Shown here: in pieces, positions 1 through 10,700 of the stretch
How positions within the stretch are numbered: position 1 is the stretch's first letter
Layout: each line of letters begins with the position of its first letter
Assembly (NCBI GenBank): GCA_036850595.1
Contig: CM072162.1
Location: 22,429,791-22,493,790, forward strand
Length of the DNA: 64,000 nt
Direction of reading: 5' to 3'
DNA from: Rhyacichthys aspro
Lineage: Eukaryota > Chordata > Actinopteri > Gobiiformes > Rhyacichthyidae
Made by a program: the position numbers and the translations under genes
The notes under the pieces: model-generated
Database searches by the model: none
What the model saw: the letters and a program-made list of their open reading frames with translations, nothing else
Told to the model about the DNA's origin: nothing

Positions 1-1
1 C

Positions 2-3000
2 ATCAGGGGGAGCCTGCTTCCGAACGCTCGCCTCTGGATAACCACGCGACCCGCGGCGGCCCATCAGATCCCGCCGAGTGCGTCTCCATGGTGACGGAGG
101 TCAGAGGGTTCACCGACCCACAGAAGGAGGAGTACTTCAGGAAGAGGTTCAGAGACGAGGAGGAAGCCACAGCCGTCATCTCCCACATCAGGACGTCCCG
201 CAGCCTCCACATCATGTGCCACATCCCGGTCTTCTGCTGGATCACTGCCACAGTCCTGCTCCATGTGATGGAGACCAGAGAGAGACAAGAGCTGCCCCGG
301 ACCCTCACCCAGATCTACATCCACTTCCTGGTGGTTCAGGCCAAAGTCAAGAACCTCAAGTACGACAGACGCTCTGAGACGGACCCTCACTGGACTCCAG
401 AGACCAGGAAGATGGTGGAGTCTCTGGGAAAACTGGCCTTTGAGCAGCTGCAGAAAGGAAACCTGATCTTCTACGAGTCAGACCTGAGCGAGTGTGGCCT
501 GGACGACGCTGAGGCCTCAGTTTACTCTGGAGTGTTCACACAGGTCTTTAGAGAGGAGCCAGGTCTGTACCAGGACAAGGTCTACTGCTTCGTCCATCTG
601 AGCGTCCAGGAGTTTCTGGCTGCTCTTCACGTCCATCAGACCTTCATCAAAACTGGGGTTAACCTGCTGTCGACCAAACAAACCTCAAAGAGTTCTGAGT
701 CTGAGGCAGACTTCTACTGGTCTGCTGTGGACCAGGCCTTACAGAGTCCAAACGGACACCTGGACCTGTTCCTGCGCTTCCTCCTGGGTCTGTCTCTGGA
801 GACAAGCCAGAGCCTGCTCCGAGGTCTGCTGACTCCAAAAGGAAGTAGCTCACGGACCAATCAGGAGACAGTTTGGTACATTCATAAGAAACTCAATAAG
901 GCTCTGTCCTCAGAGAGAAGCCTGAACCTGTTCCACTGTCTGAACGAACTGAACGACCGGACTCTGGTGAAAAAGATCCAACAGAACTTGAGAGAAGGAC
1001 ATCTTTCCAAAAAACACATGTCTCCTGGTGATTGGTCTGCTCTGGTCTTCCTCTTACTGTCCTCAGACACAGACCTGGAGGAGTTTGATCTGAAGAAATA
1101 CCAGGCTTCAGAGACAGCTCTCCTGAACCTGCTGCCGGTCGTCAAAGCCTCCAACAAAGCTCTGTGAGACCAGACTTTATTCATTAAAGATCATTTAATA
1201 GTTCTGTAAATATTTTAGTCCCTAATCTTCCACTCTCTTTTCAGTTTGAGCGGCTGTAACCTGTCCCAGATCAGCTGTGGTCCTCTGTCCTCAGTCCTCA
1301 GCTCCAAGTCCAGTCTGAGACTCCTGGATCTCAGTAACAACGACCTCCAGGACTCAGGAGTGGAGCTGCTGTGTTCTGGACTGAAGAGCGCCCCCTGCAG
1401 ACTGGAGACCCTCAGGTGAGACCCGTCCCATGATGGACTCCTGTCTCCTGTGTCCCACATTAGTGGGTAATGGTGTGTGTCTTTAGGCTGTCAGGATGTC
1501 TGGTCTCAGAGGAAGGCGGGGCTTCTCTGGCCTCAGCTCTAAGCTCCGCCCACTCTCACCTGAGAGAGTTAGACCTGAGCTACAACCATCCAGGACCCTC
1601 AGCACAGCTCCTGACCGCTCTACGGGACGACCCCCACTGTCCCCTGGACACTCTCAGGTGAGGACACACTCAGGTGAGGACACTCTCAGGTGAGGACACT
1701 CTCAGGTGAGGACACACTCAGGTGAGGACACTCTCAGGTGAGGACTCTCTCAGGTGAGGACTCTCTCAGGTGAGGACTCTCTCAGGTTAGGACACTCAGG
1801 TGAGGACACTCTCAGGTGAGGACACTCTCAGGTGAGGACACTCTCAGGTGAGGACACACTCAGGTGAGGACACTCTCAGGTGAGGACACTCTCAGGTGAG
1901 GACACACTCAGGTGAGGACACTCTCAGGTGAGGACTCTCTCAGGTGAGGACACTCAGGTGAGGACACACTCAGGTGAGGACACTCTCAGGTGAGGACACA
2001 CTCAGGTGAGGACACACTCAGGTGAGGACACTCTCAGGTGAGGACACTCTCAGGTGAGGACTCTCTCAGGTGAGGACTCTCTCAGGTGAGGACACTCAGG
2101 TGAGGACACACTCAGGTGAGGACACTCTCAGGTGAGGACACACTCAGGTGAGGACACACTCAGGTGAGGACAGTCAGGTGAGGACACTCTCAGGTGAGGA
2201 CACTCTCAGGTGAGGACACTCAGGTGAGGACACTCTCAGGTGAGGACACTCTCAGGTGAGGACACTCTCAGGTGAGGACACTCTCAGGTGAGGACACACT
2301 CAGGTGAGGACTGACAGGTGTGGTGTGTTTCAGGTTGGATCCTGCTGGAGACCGATGGATGAGCCCAGGTTTGAGGAAGTGTAAGTCTCGTTCTTTTTTA
2401 TGATGTCATCAGTGTGTTGAACTGACAGGAAGTGATGTCATCAGTGTGTTGAACTGACACGAAGTGATGTCATCAGTGTGTTGAACTGACAGGAAGTGAT
2501 GTCATCAGTGTGTTTGTGTCCCTCAGATTTCTGTGAAGTCTCTCTGGCTCCAAACACAGCCAGCCCATTCCTCCTTCTGTCTGAGAACAACCGAACAGTA
2601 ACCCATCAGCAGGAGGACCAGTCGTATCCAGATCATCAGGACAGGTTCAGCTACTGGCCTCAGGTCCTGTGTTCCTCTGGTTCCTCTGGTTCTACTGGTC
2701 TGACTGGGCGCTGTTACTGGGAGGTGGAGTGGAGCGGGAGGGAGGTTTATGTAGCAGTGAGTTACAGAGGAATCAGACGAAAAGGAGAGAGTGATGACTG
2801 TGTGTTTGGATTCAATGATCTGTCCTGGAGCCTCAGGATTTCTGATGGAGAGTACCGGGTCTGTCACAACGGGACACAAACACAGGTCTTTCACTTTTCC
2901 TCACGTTCAGGTCAGAAGGGCGATAGTAGGATGTGTGTGATCTCAGGTGACATCGGTGGGAGCTCAGGTCGAGTGGGTAGGATCTCAGGTCGAGTGGGTA

Positions 3001-3188
3001 GGACCTCAGGTCGAGTGGGTGTGTTCCTGGACTCTGAGGCTGGATCTCTGTCCTTCTACAGAGTCTCTGATGGTGAACTGTTCCATCTCTACACCTTCAG
3101 CACCACCTTCACTGAGCCTCTGTTTCCTGGGTTTGGACTGTTGTTTGGTTCCTCAGTGTCTCTGGTTTATAGATGGCTCCCTGGTTAA
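2..3188 (+). CDS. NLRC3/NLRP12-like NOD-like receptor with LRRs and C-terminal B30.2 domain (3' part, probable frameshift)
   Basis: This is the 3' part of a fish-specific NLR (NLR-C type) gene, a presumed cytosolic innate-immune sensor or regulator. Exons read directly: NACHT-tail exon from before the window to 1163; LRR exon 1245-1415; LRR exon 1487-1657; linker exon 2334-2380; B30.2 exon 2527-3188, stop TAA 3186-3188. All junctions are GT-AG and phases agree. The first exon carries the NACHT helical-domain signatures GFTDPQKEEYF and FVHLSVQEFLAALHV. Each LRR exon is 171 bases with the LxxLDLSxN core (LRLLDLSNNDL, LRELDLSYNHP). The last exon has PRY-SPRY landmarks GRCYWEVEW, VFGFNDLSWSL and LFPGFGL. 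The reading frame shifts near base 76: bases 2-76 read in one frame (LLPNARLWITTRPAAA) and the rest in another, so this is either a pseudogene or a base-call error. Which NLR-C paralogue it is cannot be told from here. Confidence 0.88.
1650..2310 (+). repeat. Minisatellite of reiterated 5' splice-site sequence in NLR intron
   Basis: About 40 tandem units, mostly 16 bases (GTGAGGACACTCTCAG and ACACTCAG/TCTCTCAG variants) with some 14-base units. The array starts exactly at the donor of the second LRR exon (exon ends 1657) and each unit recreates CAG/GTGAGG. One unit has GTTAGG and the last is CAGGTGTGG. It ends about 20 bases before the acceptor of the linker exon (2331-2333). Confidence 0.95.
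2398..2520 (+). repeat. Tandem repeat of about 32 bases in NLR intron
   Basis: Four near-identical copies of a unit containing GATGTCATCAGTGTGTTGAA, separated by CTGACAGGAAGT or CTGACACGAAGT. The fourth copy runs into the B30.2 exon acceptor (CCTCAG at 2521-2526), so this short intron (2381-2526) is almost entirely tandem repeat. Confidence 0.9.
2950..3021 (+). repeat. In-frame 21-base repeat inside the B30.2 coding exon
   Basis: The segment TCAGGTCGAGTGGGT occurs three times at 21-base spacing, keeping frame and adding SGRVGR-type heptapeptides just before the conserved VGVFLDSEAGSLSFY strand. A second in-frame expansion of Ser/Gly codons (TCCTCTGGT units, about 2676-2702) lies before GRCYWEVEW. 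Both sit in expected loops of the SPRY fold (inference), not in core strands. Confidence 0.85.
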
Positions 3189-3234
3189 GAAAACCCTGGT
3201 CAGGCAAAGCCCTTGGTGGACAGCTCTCTGTTAA

Positions 3235-3425
3235 ATTGATAATTTGTATATTGTATTGCATTGCATACATTTATGTAGTGTGCCTTTTTTTTCCATTTTT
3301 GAGCAACAAAACACTTTACATCATGCTTCCATTCACCCACTCTCACTGTGGTGGCAGTAAGCTGCCTCTGCAGCTGCTCTCTGACCTCCACCAAACTCTC
3401 CAGTCACATAACCACATAAACAAAT
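3235..3425. repeat. Probable fish interspersed-repeat relic after the NLR stop codon
   Basis: The stretch ACTTTACATCATGCTTCCATT followed by CACCCACTCTCACTGTGGTGG and GTAAGCTGCC resembles a common 3' segment of teleost LINE/SINE-type repeats. It is identified by eye and from memory of the pattern only. It may form part of the NLR 3' UTR. Confidence 0.35.
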
Positions 3426-3493
3426 ATCTCCCAAGAAACAAAAGATGAAAATGCACAGTAACCACCAACAAATTAGTATCTGATTTCTTTTTA

Positions 3494-3499
3494 AATAAA
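3494..3499 (+). terminator. Candidate polyadenylation signal of the NLR gene
   Basis: AATAAA about 305 bases after the NLR stop codon, followed about 75 bases later by a T-rich run. It is the first canonical signal downstream of the stop. Confidence 0.4.
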
Positions 3500-4763
3500 A
3501 GTGAGGCCTTTTAATTTTGAAAAAGTTCATAAATAAGAATCAGAACTTTTCAAAGTCCAATGAAATACACTGTTAAATTGTAAAACCTATTTATTTATTT
3601 ATTAAACTTTTTTTTTTTTTTTCTGTTGTGATGTCTTTCACTCATGTGCTGCCCTCTAGTGATGGAAATATGTACAATATTCTGTTTTAATATTGTAGCA
3701 AAAGATATTTCTGTACAGAATACATTTGTTATTTATGTATTTTATGTATTTTTAAATGACTGTGTACTTTTAGTTGGAAATATCTGGAGTGTTGTTTTGT
3801 TTTTTACACTGTAAAAAACAAAACAACATTTACAGTTAGAATTTAGAAATTGTAGATTAAATAATTTAAAAAAATGTTTAAAAAATTGTATTTAAATACT
3901 ATTTTCATAAGTAACTTTTCATAAAGAAATAACAAGGGCTTCTCTGGAACTAAATGCATCTTCACATCGGAGGGAAAAAAATGCAAAGGTTAAAGGTTAA
4001 TTCGTGTTGTAGAACTCAGTGTTTTTGTTCTTGATGCTAGTGTCTCTGGATTACCACAAAAATAAGAAAAGGGTCTGACATTTTTCAGCTCCAGCACAAT
4101 GTGACCTCGGCACCAATCAGATTTCTAATACGGTGATTGACAGGTGTGAAGCCCCGCCCCCTTGTGTGTCCTACTGTTAGGGCTAAATTTGTTCTGCCCA
4201 GAGACTTATTTAGCTTTAGCTTTTATCATCAGAGAAGTGTGTCTGATATCTCTGTCTTCTTCTGTTTCAGTCTTTACTGATAAAACATGGAAGAGTTTAA
4301 AGGAAACTACGGGAGGGTCATTTATTTATCAGTGATTTTATTCATTTCCTCTTTTATTTATTTCTTGATTTCTCATATAGCTTTCTTTCTTGTACTTTTT
4401 AAATTATTGTGTGACAATGACCACATTTATTTATTTAAATTACATTATTTATTTGTCAGTTTTGTCCTCTATACATTTGAACAGTCCCAACAAAAACAGC
4501 TGTGATTGTGAAGAGCTGCCCATATTCTTTATTCAGTGAAATAAAAAAGACATTACACAGGTTAAAATCTTAGACCACGCCCCTTTATTTCATTTGAAAA
4601 TGGTGAGCTGTAATGTGTGAAGACCCGGAGCTAAACCTGAAGACTGTCCTGAGCTCCTGATTGGTTGATTGGTTTCAGGTTTGCAGCTGCAGCAGACTCT
4701 GACTGAGCCACTTTCCTTTAGCTCCAGGTTTTGTTCCATAAACACAGACCTTCCTCTCCAACG
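3500..4763. other. Spacer between the NLR gene and the SLC7A transporter, with a possible promoter and 5' UTR
   Basis: AT-rich and without a credible coding exon; open frames such as the one at 4287-4505 are low-complexity hydrophobic translations of AT-rich DNA. A possible promoter lies at 4110-4165. The last 190 bases (about 4574-4763) are less AT-rich and probably form the transporter 5' UTR. Confidence 0.5.
4110..4165 (+). promoter_or_regulatory. Candidate promoter segment upstream of the SLC7A transporter
   Basis: A CCAAT box (4113-4117) is followed about 35 bases later by a GC box (CCCCGCCCC, 4152-4160), in otherwise AT-rich DNA about 600 bases upstream of the inferred start codon. A second CACGCCCC box occurs at about 4574. 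No TATA box was recognised. Confidence 0.3.
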
Positions 4764-4774
4764 ATGGCCAACAG
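4764..4774 (+). other. Inferred 11-base initiating exon of the transporter
   Basis: Exon 5715-6100 has no upstream in-frame ATG before a stop, so the start codon must lie in an earlier exon. ATGGCCAACAG followed by GTAAAA gives a start with G at +4, a donor at 4775 and phase 2, which the first C of the next exon completes to a serine. The N-terminus would read MANSPSSCGACWSKTQLF. Other upstream exons remain possible. Confidence 0.55.
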
Positions 4775-7700
4775 GTAAAAACAAGTCCTTCAGTTTTTGG
4801 GAAAAGATCTGACTCTGAATTCAGGTTTTTTGCAGTAAATGTTGGGGCTTTAGAGTCTTATGGAGTGATTTTTATTGAATTGTTGTTGAGCATTTGATTG
4901 TTGGAGACTCAATGAAAGACCTGTGTTAAATTTAAATAATCTTAAACCTAACCTTGAGATGAACCAGTCCTTCATATATATATATTTTTTTTATTAAATT
5001 TAATTTAAGTTGCTCTCTCTGTTTCCTGATGTGTTTCTGCAGTGTTTTGGTCTGTGCAGGTTTACTCCTTTTAGTACTTTTTAACCTACTTTTCTTCTTT
5101 TACATTATCATGGTTTTAATTGTATTTTGGTGGTTTTTGTTTAACTTTTAGTGTCCTTTTGATTATTTGAATGAAAGTAGTGGTTCTATTTTCTCCTGTT
5201 TCATGTGCTATTGCTATGTGCTATAGTTTGGAAAATAGTTCAAACCCCAAATAGTTTATTGTAAAAATCAATCATTTGTGAAAACAGTCTTTCTGATCCA
5301 TCTAGTGTTTATTGTAAGGGATTGTAATAGATGAGAACCTCTATTCAGGAACAGAAAACCTTGGACAATCACATGCTCCAAAAAGGAGCGCTCCCATTGG
5401 TCGACACTTGTCACATGACGTTCCAGGAAGTTTAATAGCTGCAGATAAAGTGTATTTTCAGCTGAATATGTCTTTTAACAGAGAAACAGCTGAAAAAAGA
5501 AAAGCATCAACAGAGAAAAGGGAGACAACGTAAAACACAGATAAATACTGTCAATTCAATCACGTAATGTTTAACGAGGAGGAGATAATTGTCGTCCTGA
5601 CGCTGAAGTCACAGCTAAGCTAACGCTAAACTCTAAACTTCAGTTTGGTCAAATGGATTAGTATTTTGGAGGAAACATTGGTGTGGTTTTATTTCACGTT
5701 CGTTGTGTCTTTAGCCCCTCGTCCTGCGGCGCCTGTTGGTCCAAAACCCAGCTGTTCGTCCGGGCCCTGACTCGGAAGAAGCCGTTGAACCCGGACGGAG
5801 AGGAGTCGACCTTCGCCCGGTGCCTGACCACAGTGGACCTGGTGGCTCTGGGGGTGGGCAGCACTCTGGGGGCCGGGGTGTACGTCCTGTCCGGAGAGCT
5901 GGCCCGCGAGGTCTCAGGGCCCAGTGTCGTCCTGTCCTTCCTGGTGGCGGCCGTGGCCTCGGTTTTCGCGGGACTGTGTTACGCTGAGTTCGGGGCTCGG
6001 GTTCCTAAGACGGGCTCGGCGTATCTCTACAGCTACGTCACGGTGGGAGAGCTGTGGGCCTTCGTCACCGGGTGGAACCTGCTGCTGTCGTACGTCATCG
6101 GTGAGTGGAACCAAAAGAGTCATTCTCCTTTCTGACGATAATTTAACAAGATCACTCTCCTTTAGTCGATCATGACTCTTTATAACACACGTCAGACTCA
6201 AGGCCCAGGGGCCAAATGAGGCCCTTTGTAATATTTAATGTGGCCCTTGAATACATTTAGAAGGTGATATTTTTGGCACTAGGTTTTATTCACTGAATTT
6301 GAACAGGTTTTAGATGGATTTGATTTTTGCAACAATGATAAGTAACTAAAACCTGTTCAAATCCATCAAAAACTGGTTCAAATCTGACTAACTCTTGTCC
6401 AAATCTGACTCAAACCTGTTGAAATACATCTAAAACCTGTTGAAATAGATGTAAAACCTGTTGAAATAGATGTAAAACCTGTTGAAATAGATCTAAAACC
6501 TGTCCAAATCCATCTAAAACCTGTCCAAATCCATCTAAAACCTGTCCAATTGCAACTAAAACCTGTCCAAATCCAACTAAAACCCTGTCCAAATGCATCT
6601 AAAACCTATTCAAATCCATCTAAAACCTGTTTAAATACATCTAAAACCTGTCCAAATGCAACTAAAACCTGTTGAAATCCGACTAAAAAAAATGTTCAAA
6701 TCCTAAAACCAGTTTCTATAAAGGGAGGAAATTATTGTTTGTGTGATAACTTTTGTAAGACTCAAATGAAGATGAAAATTTTATAAAATCTTCCAAATGT
6801 CACCATCTTGAAAGGATTCTTATTAACTATTGTGGCTCCTCACCACTTTGAGTTTATAATGATGTCTAAATAAGCCTCGTTTCCACCTTTAACTCCGCAA
6901 AACACAATTAATGCAAGAGTTAACCGTTTTATTTCTTGTCAAACTGAGGTGAAAGGCAGTGTTCAGTTCAGACTTTATTTGATCAGGACCATGTTCAGAA
7001 AACATTTAGCTCCGAGACACAAGGATGTACTGCAGCAGATTATATCTAAGCAGCTTATTTCCACCCGCAGTCCCTTCAAGACAAGAATATTACTAATTCT
7101 GCTGAAGCACAGAATTATTGCAGCTTATCAAGTCTGACTGCTGTTTGTCTGGCTTTAAGTCCAGACTGATCTCCACGAAACTGTTTTGTTCAAACCCTTT
7201 GTTTGCACCAACAACAACAGGAAGGACTTTTAAGTGACTTAGCGGCGAAAACGGAAGCTACAGCTGCCACTAAGTCACTGTAAATATTAAATATTGTCAT
7301 TTTATAGAGCATCCAACAAGTCCAAAGACATGTTAGTAATATGAATACAGTTTATTTAAGTTATATCTTCAGCAACACAATTGATGAAAAGAAATATTTA
7401 AAAAGAATGAATAAATGGCATAAATGATTGTCAGAAGCGTTGTTTTCTTTAGGAACGTCGAGCGTGGCCAAAGCCTGGACCGGGACGTTCGATGACCTCG
7501 TTAATAACGTGATCGGAGAGACTCTGGAGAAGCACACGCCCATGAACTCGCCAGGACTCGCCTCGTACCCAGACTTCTTCGCTGCGGCGCTCATTATGCT
7601 GCTGGCCGGTGAACATCTGATTTAAAACAGTAAACACAGCGATGGGAGATGTTTTAAGCAGAGTTTTTCCTTCTTGTGTCTCAGGGGTTCTTGCTTATGG

Positions 7701-10700
7701 AGTGAAGGAGTCGGCCATCTTGAACACGGTCTTCACCGGGATCAACGTGGCCGTGCTGCTGTTTATTATCCTCTCAGGCTTCGTTAAAGGAGACATCACC
7801 AACTGGAAACTCACGAAAAAGACAATGAACTCAACTGGAGTCATGAGGTAGGGCTTTTAATGGTACGTGTTAATGACCGAGATAATAGGGCAGTTTAAAC
7901 TTAAGGCTCCATCTAGTGGTTCAAGATAATTACAGCGCTTCTTAATACATCTTTGGCAAAATGTTATTTTCCTAGGGTTAAAAGTAAAAACAATGTTTAA
8001 ATAGTTAAAATGTAAAGTCTTTATTTGTTAGAGCAATTTTAATGTATAACACTTATTTAAAAACTGCAAAAACTGGGAACATTGTTGATAAATGGATAAT
8101 TTTAAATAGTATTGTTGTAAATTTAAAAAAAATTCCAAGATAACAGGGCCAGTTGAGCTCTTGACTCCATCTAGTGGCAAAACGTAATATTACAGACCGT
8201 TTTTTATGAAAGTTTTCGTGCCTTTGTTCTTAAAACTGGGATTTTTTTGAATGGTCTTTGAAACCCCAGCTGTCATTGCTTGAAATGTTAAAATGTTGTC
8301 CTTCTATTGGTAAAATGCAGCCTTTAGGTAAATGAGAATAAAGTGTAATAAAGAGTAAAAAGACTAATGTTTTCCACATTTTTCTGTTGAATTAATTGTA
8401 TGAACATATGTTTTTGAAGTTGTCATGTGTTTATAGGCTCTTGAGACCCTATACTTGTATTTCTATATGTTTTAAATGTTGTATTAATACATCACTGAGA
8501 GTCTTTATCAGCTCTGATTGGAGGATAATCACTGTAATAGATCAAATAGATGATGTCATAAAACCTCCAGAATATGAATTATTATCAAAAAATGTTGTCT
8601 TTTTCAGAAACCTTACCTTTGCTCCAAATACCACTGACATTAACTTCGGAGCCGGTGGGTTTTTTCCGTTCGGATTCGAGGGAACTGTGGCCGGAGCCGC
8701 CACATGTTTCTATGCTTTTGTTGGATTTGACTGCGTCGCTGCGACAAGTAAACGTCAGAACGGGACATGTTTGATCCATTATTTCCTTTGAGCTGCGAGT
8801 CATTGGTGGTTTTGTATTGTGCTTCAGGTGAAGAGGCGCAGAATCCCAAAAAGGCCGTTTCTGTGGGGATCGTGGCCTCGCTGTTCATCTGTTTCTTGGC
8901 GTACTTCGGGGTCTCTGCGGCGCTCACTCTGATGATGCCTTATTACCTCCTGGACGCTCACAGCCCTCTCCCGGTGGCGTTCGAGTACGTGGGATGGGAA
9001 CCGGCCAAGTACGCTGTGGCCGTGGGCTCCCTCTGCGCTTTATCCACCAGGTACAAGGCTACAGCCGACTGGAGACTAAATGCATCCCCAGTTTTTCTGA
9101 GAATGTGAGATGGAGGCTGATCTTTGTGTGATGAGTTTAACGTCGCCCTGTGTAACTTTTATCCAGCAGAGGGCGATATTCCTCTGCATCACATCTGCAC
9201 CATCTTTGTTTACAAATAGAGATGGTTTAGATGCCTTCTGTCTTCTGAAACACAAGGTCATTTTAGTGTTTTTTGAACAAATACAGCTCTGCAGGGTTCA
9301 GTGTATTGGACTATTTTCTTTATTCTATGCATCGAGCGGTAGAACCTCACTCACTTTCACTCTTTTGTTATATTCCACCATCGCAGAGGTTTGTGTCCAG
9401 CTGAAGGGACTGTGTCAGTGAGACAGACATGATCTCACGTCTAAGAACCATTAAAATGATTTTGATGATGTATATCTTGGGGCTAAAAGTTACGCGGTGC
9501 TACTTTACACTGCATTATTGAATAAATATCTGCATAAAAGGTACTGTTCTACAAAGTCTTAAGACAATACACGAAACAGTAAAAGGGTTTTAACAGTGAA
9601 CAATAAAAAGTCAGCGTCATCCAGCCCTAAATCATTACATTTATCATCTACGCTGCATTAAACACAAGCAGAACCTGTGACTTTAAATAATAAGTCCTTA
9701 AAAAGTAGGAAACTGGCGCTGCCTTTTGATTTTAATGTTTATAAATCTGTGAATAAACCAGATACTGTCTAATGTTTACTGCAGCTGCACATCTTGTACT
9801 TGTACTCCTTCATGTTTTGTGTTTCCTTCAGTCTGCTGGGAGTCATGTTCCCGATGCCCCGGGTGCTCTTCGCCATGGCCCGAGACGGACTGATGTTCAA
9901 ACCTCTGAGCTTCACGAGCTCCAGACAGAGCCCGGTGTTGGCCACGCTGTCGTCCGGAGCCGTGGCCGGTGAGAAACCCCGTCCGATCCTGATGTGATCG
10001 CGTTCTGCTCCTGGTTTAACGTCTGTGTCTGTGCAGCGTTCATGGTGCTGCTGTTCGACCTCAAGGCTCTCGTCGACATGAGCTCCATAGGAACCATCTT
10101 CGCCTACACTCTGGTGGCCGTCTGCATCCTCATTCTACGGTAACGAGCTCTTAATTCCAAATACCACTTCTCTAACTTACCCCTTACCCTTAGTCCTACC
10201 TCTTGTTCCTCCAAATGAAGGGGTAGGGCTGTGATTATACCCTCAGACATGGGACAGAAGCATGTAAAATAAGATCTATAATAATATAAGTTCTATAAAA
10301 TATATCATGATATATGTAAATTCCCTGAAATAACCTAACATATTAAAGTTTTTATAATATAGTCTCATTAAATGTCATAATATATTAAAATCTATAATGT
10401 AATATCACAATATATCTGTAAGTATACATCATCATCATACAGCGAATGAAAAGTTTTGAGTATTTAGACTTGAACAGTAGAGACACAACCGTCACAAAAA
10501 CCAAAAGGACTGTTCTTTTAACACAAACCAGTTTATATCGACCAAAAACAGATGTTGGTGTTGTGTATTAGTGAATAAAAACTTTAAAAAGTTCTGTAAA
10601 TACGAGACTGATGCTTACTTTAATAGAGATTTATGAGAAACTTTAATAGTACAAAAACAAGTTCAAGATTAAAGGAACATCAAACAGAACTGTCAGAAAT

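Noticed and set aside
1606..2310. The CAG-separated array considered as a CRISPR-like repeat-spacer array
   Set aside because: There are no unique spacers; it is a simple tandem minisatellite in a vertebrate intron.
4287..4505. 72-codon hydrophobic frame after a TTTCAG-like acceptor
   Set aside because: AT-rich DNA gives Phe/Leu/Ile-rich frames by chance. There is no family match, and it does not fit either neighbouring gene.
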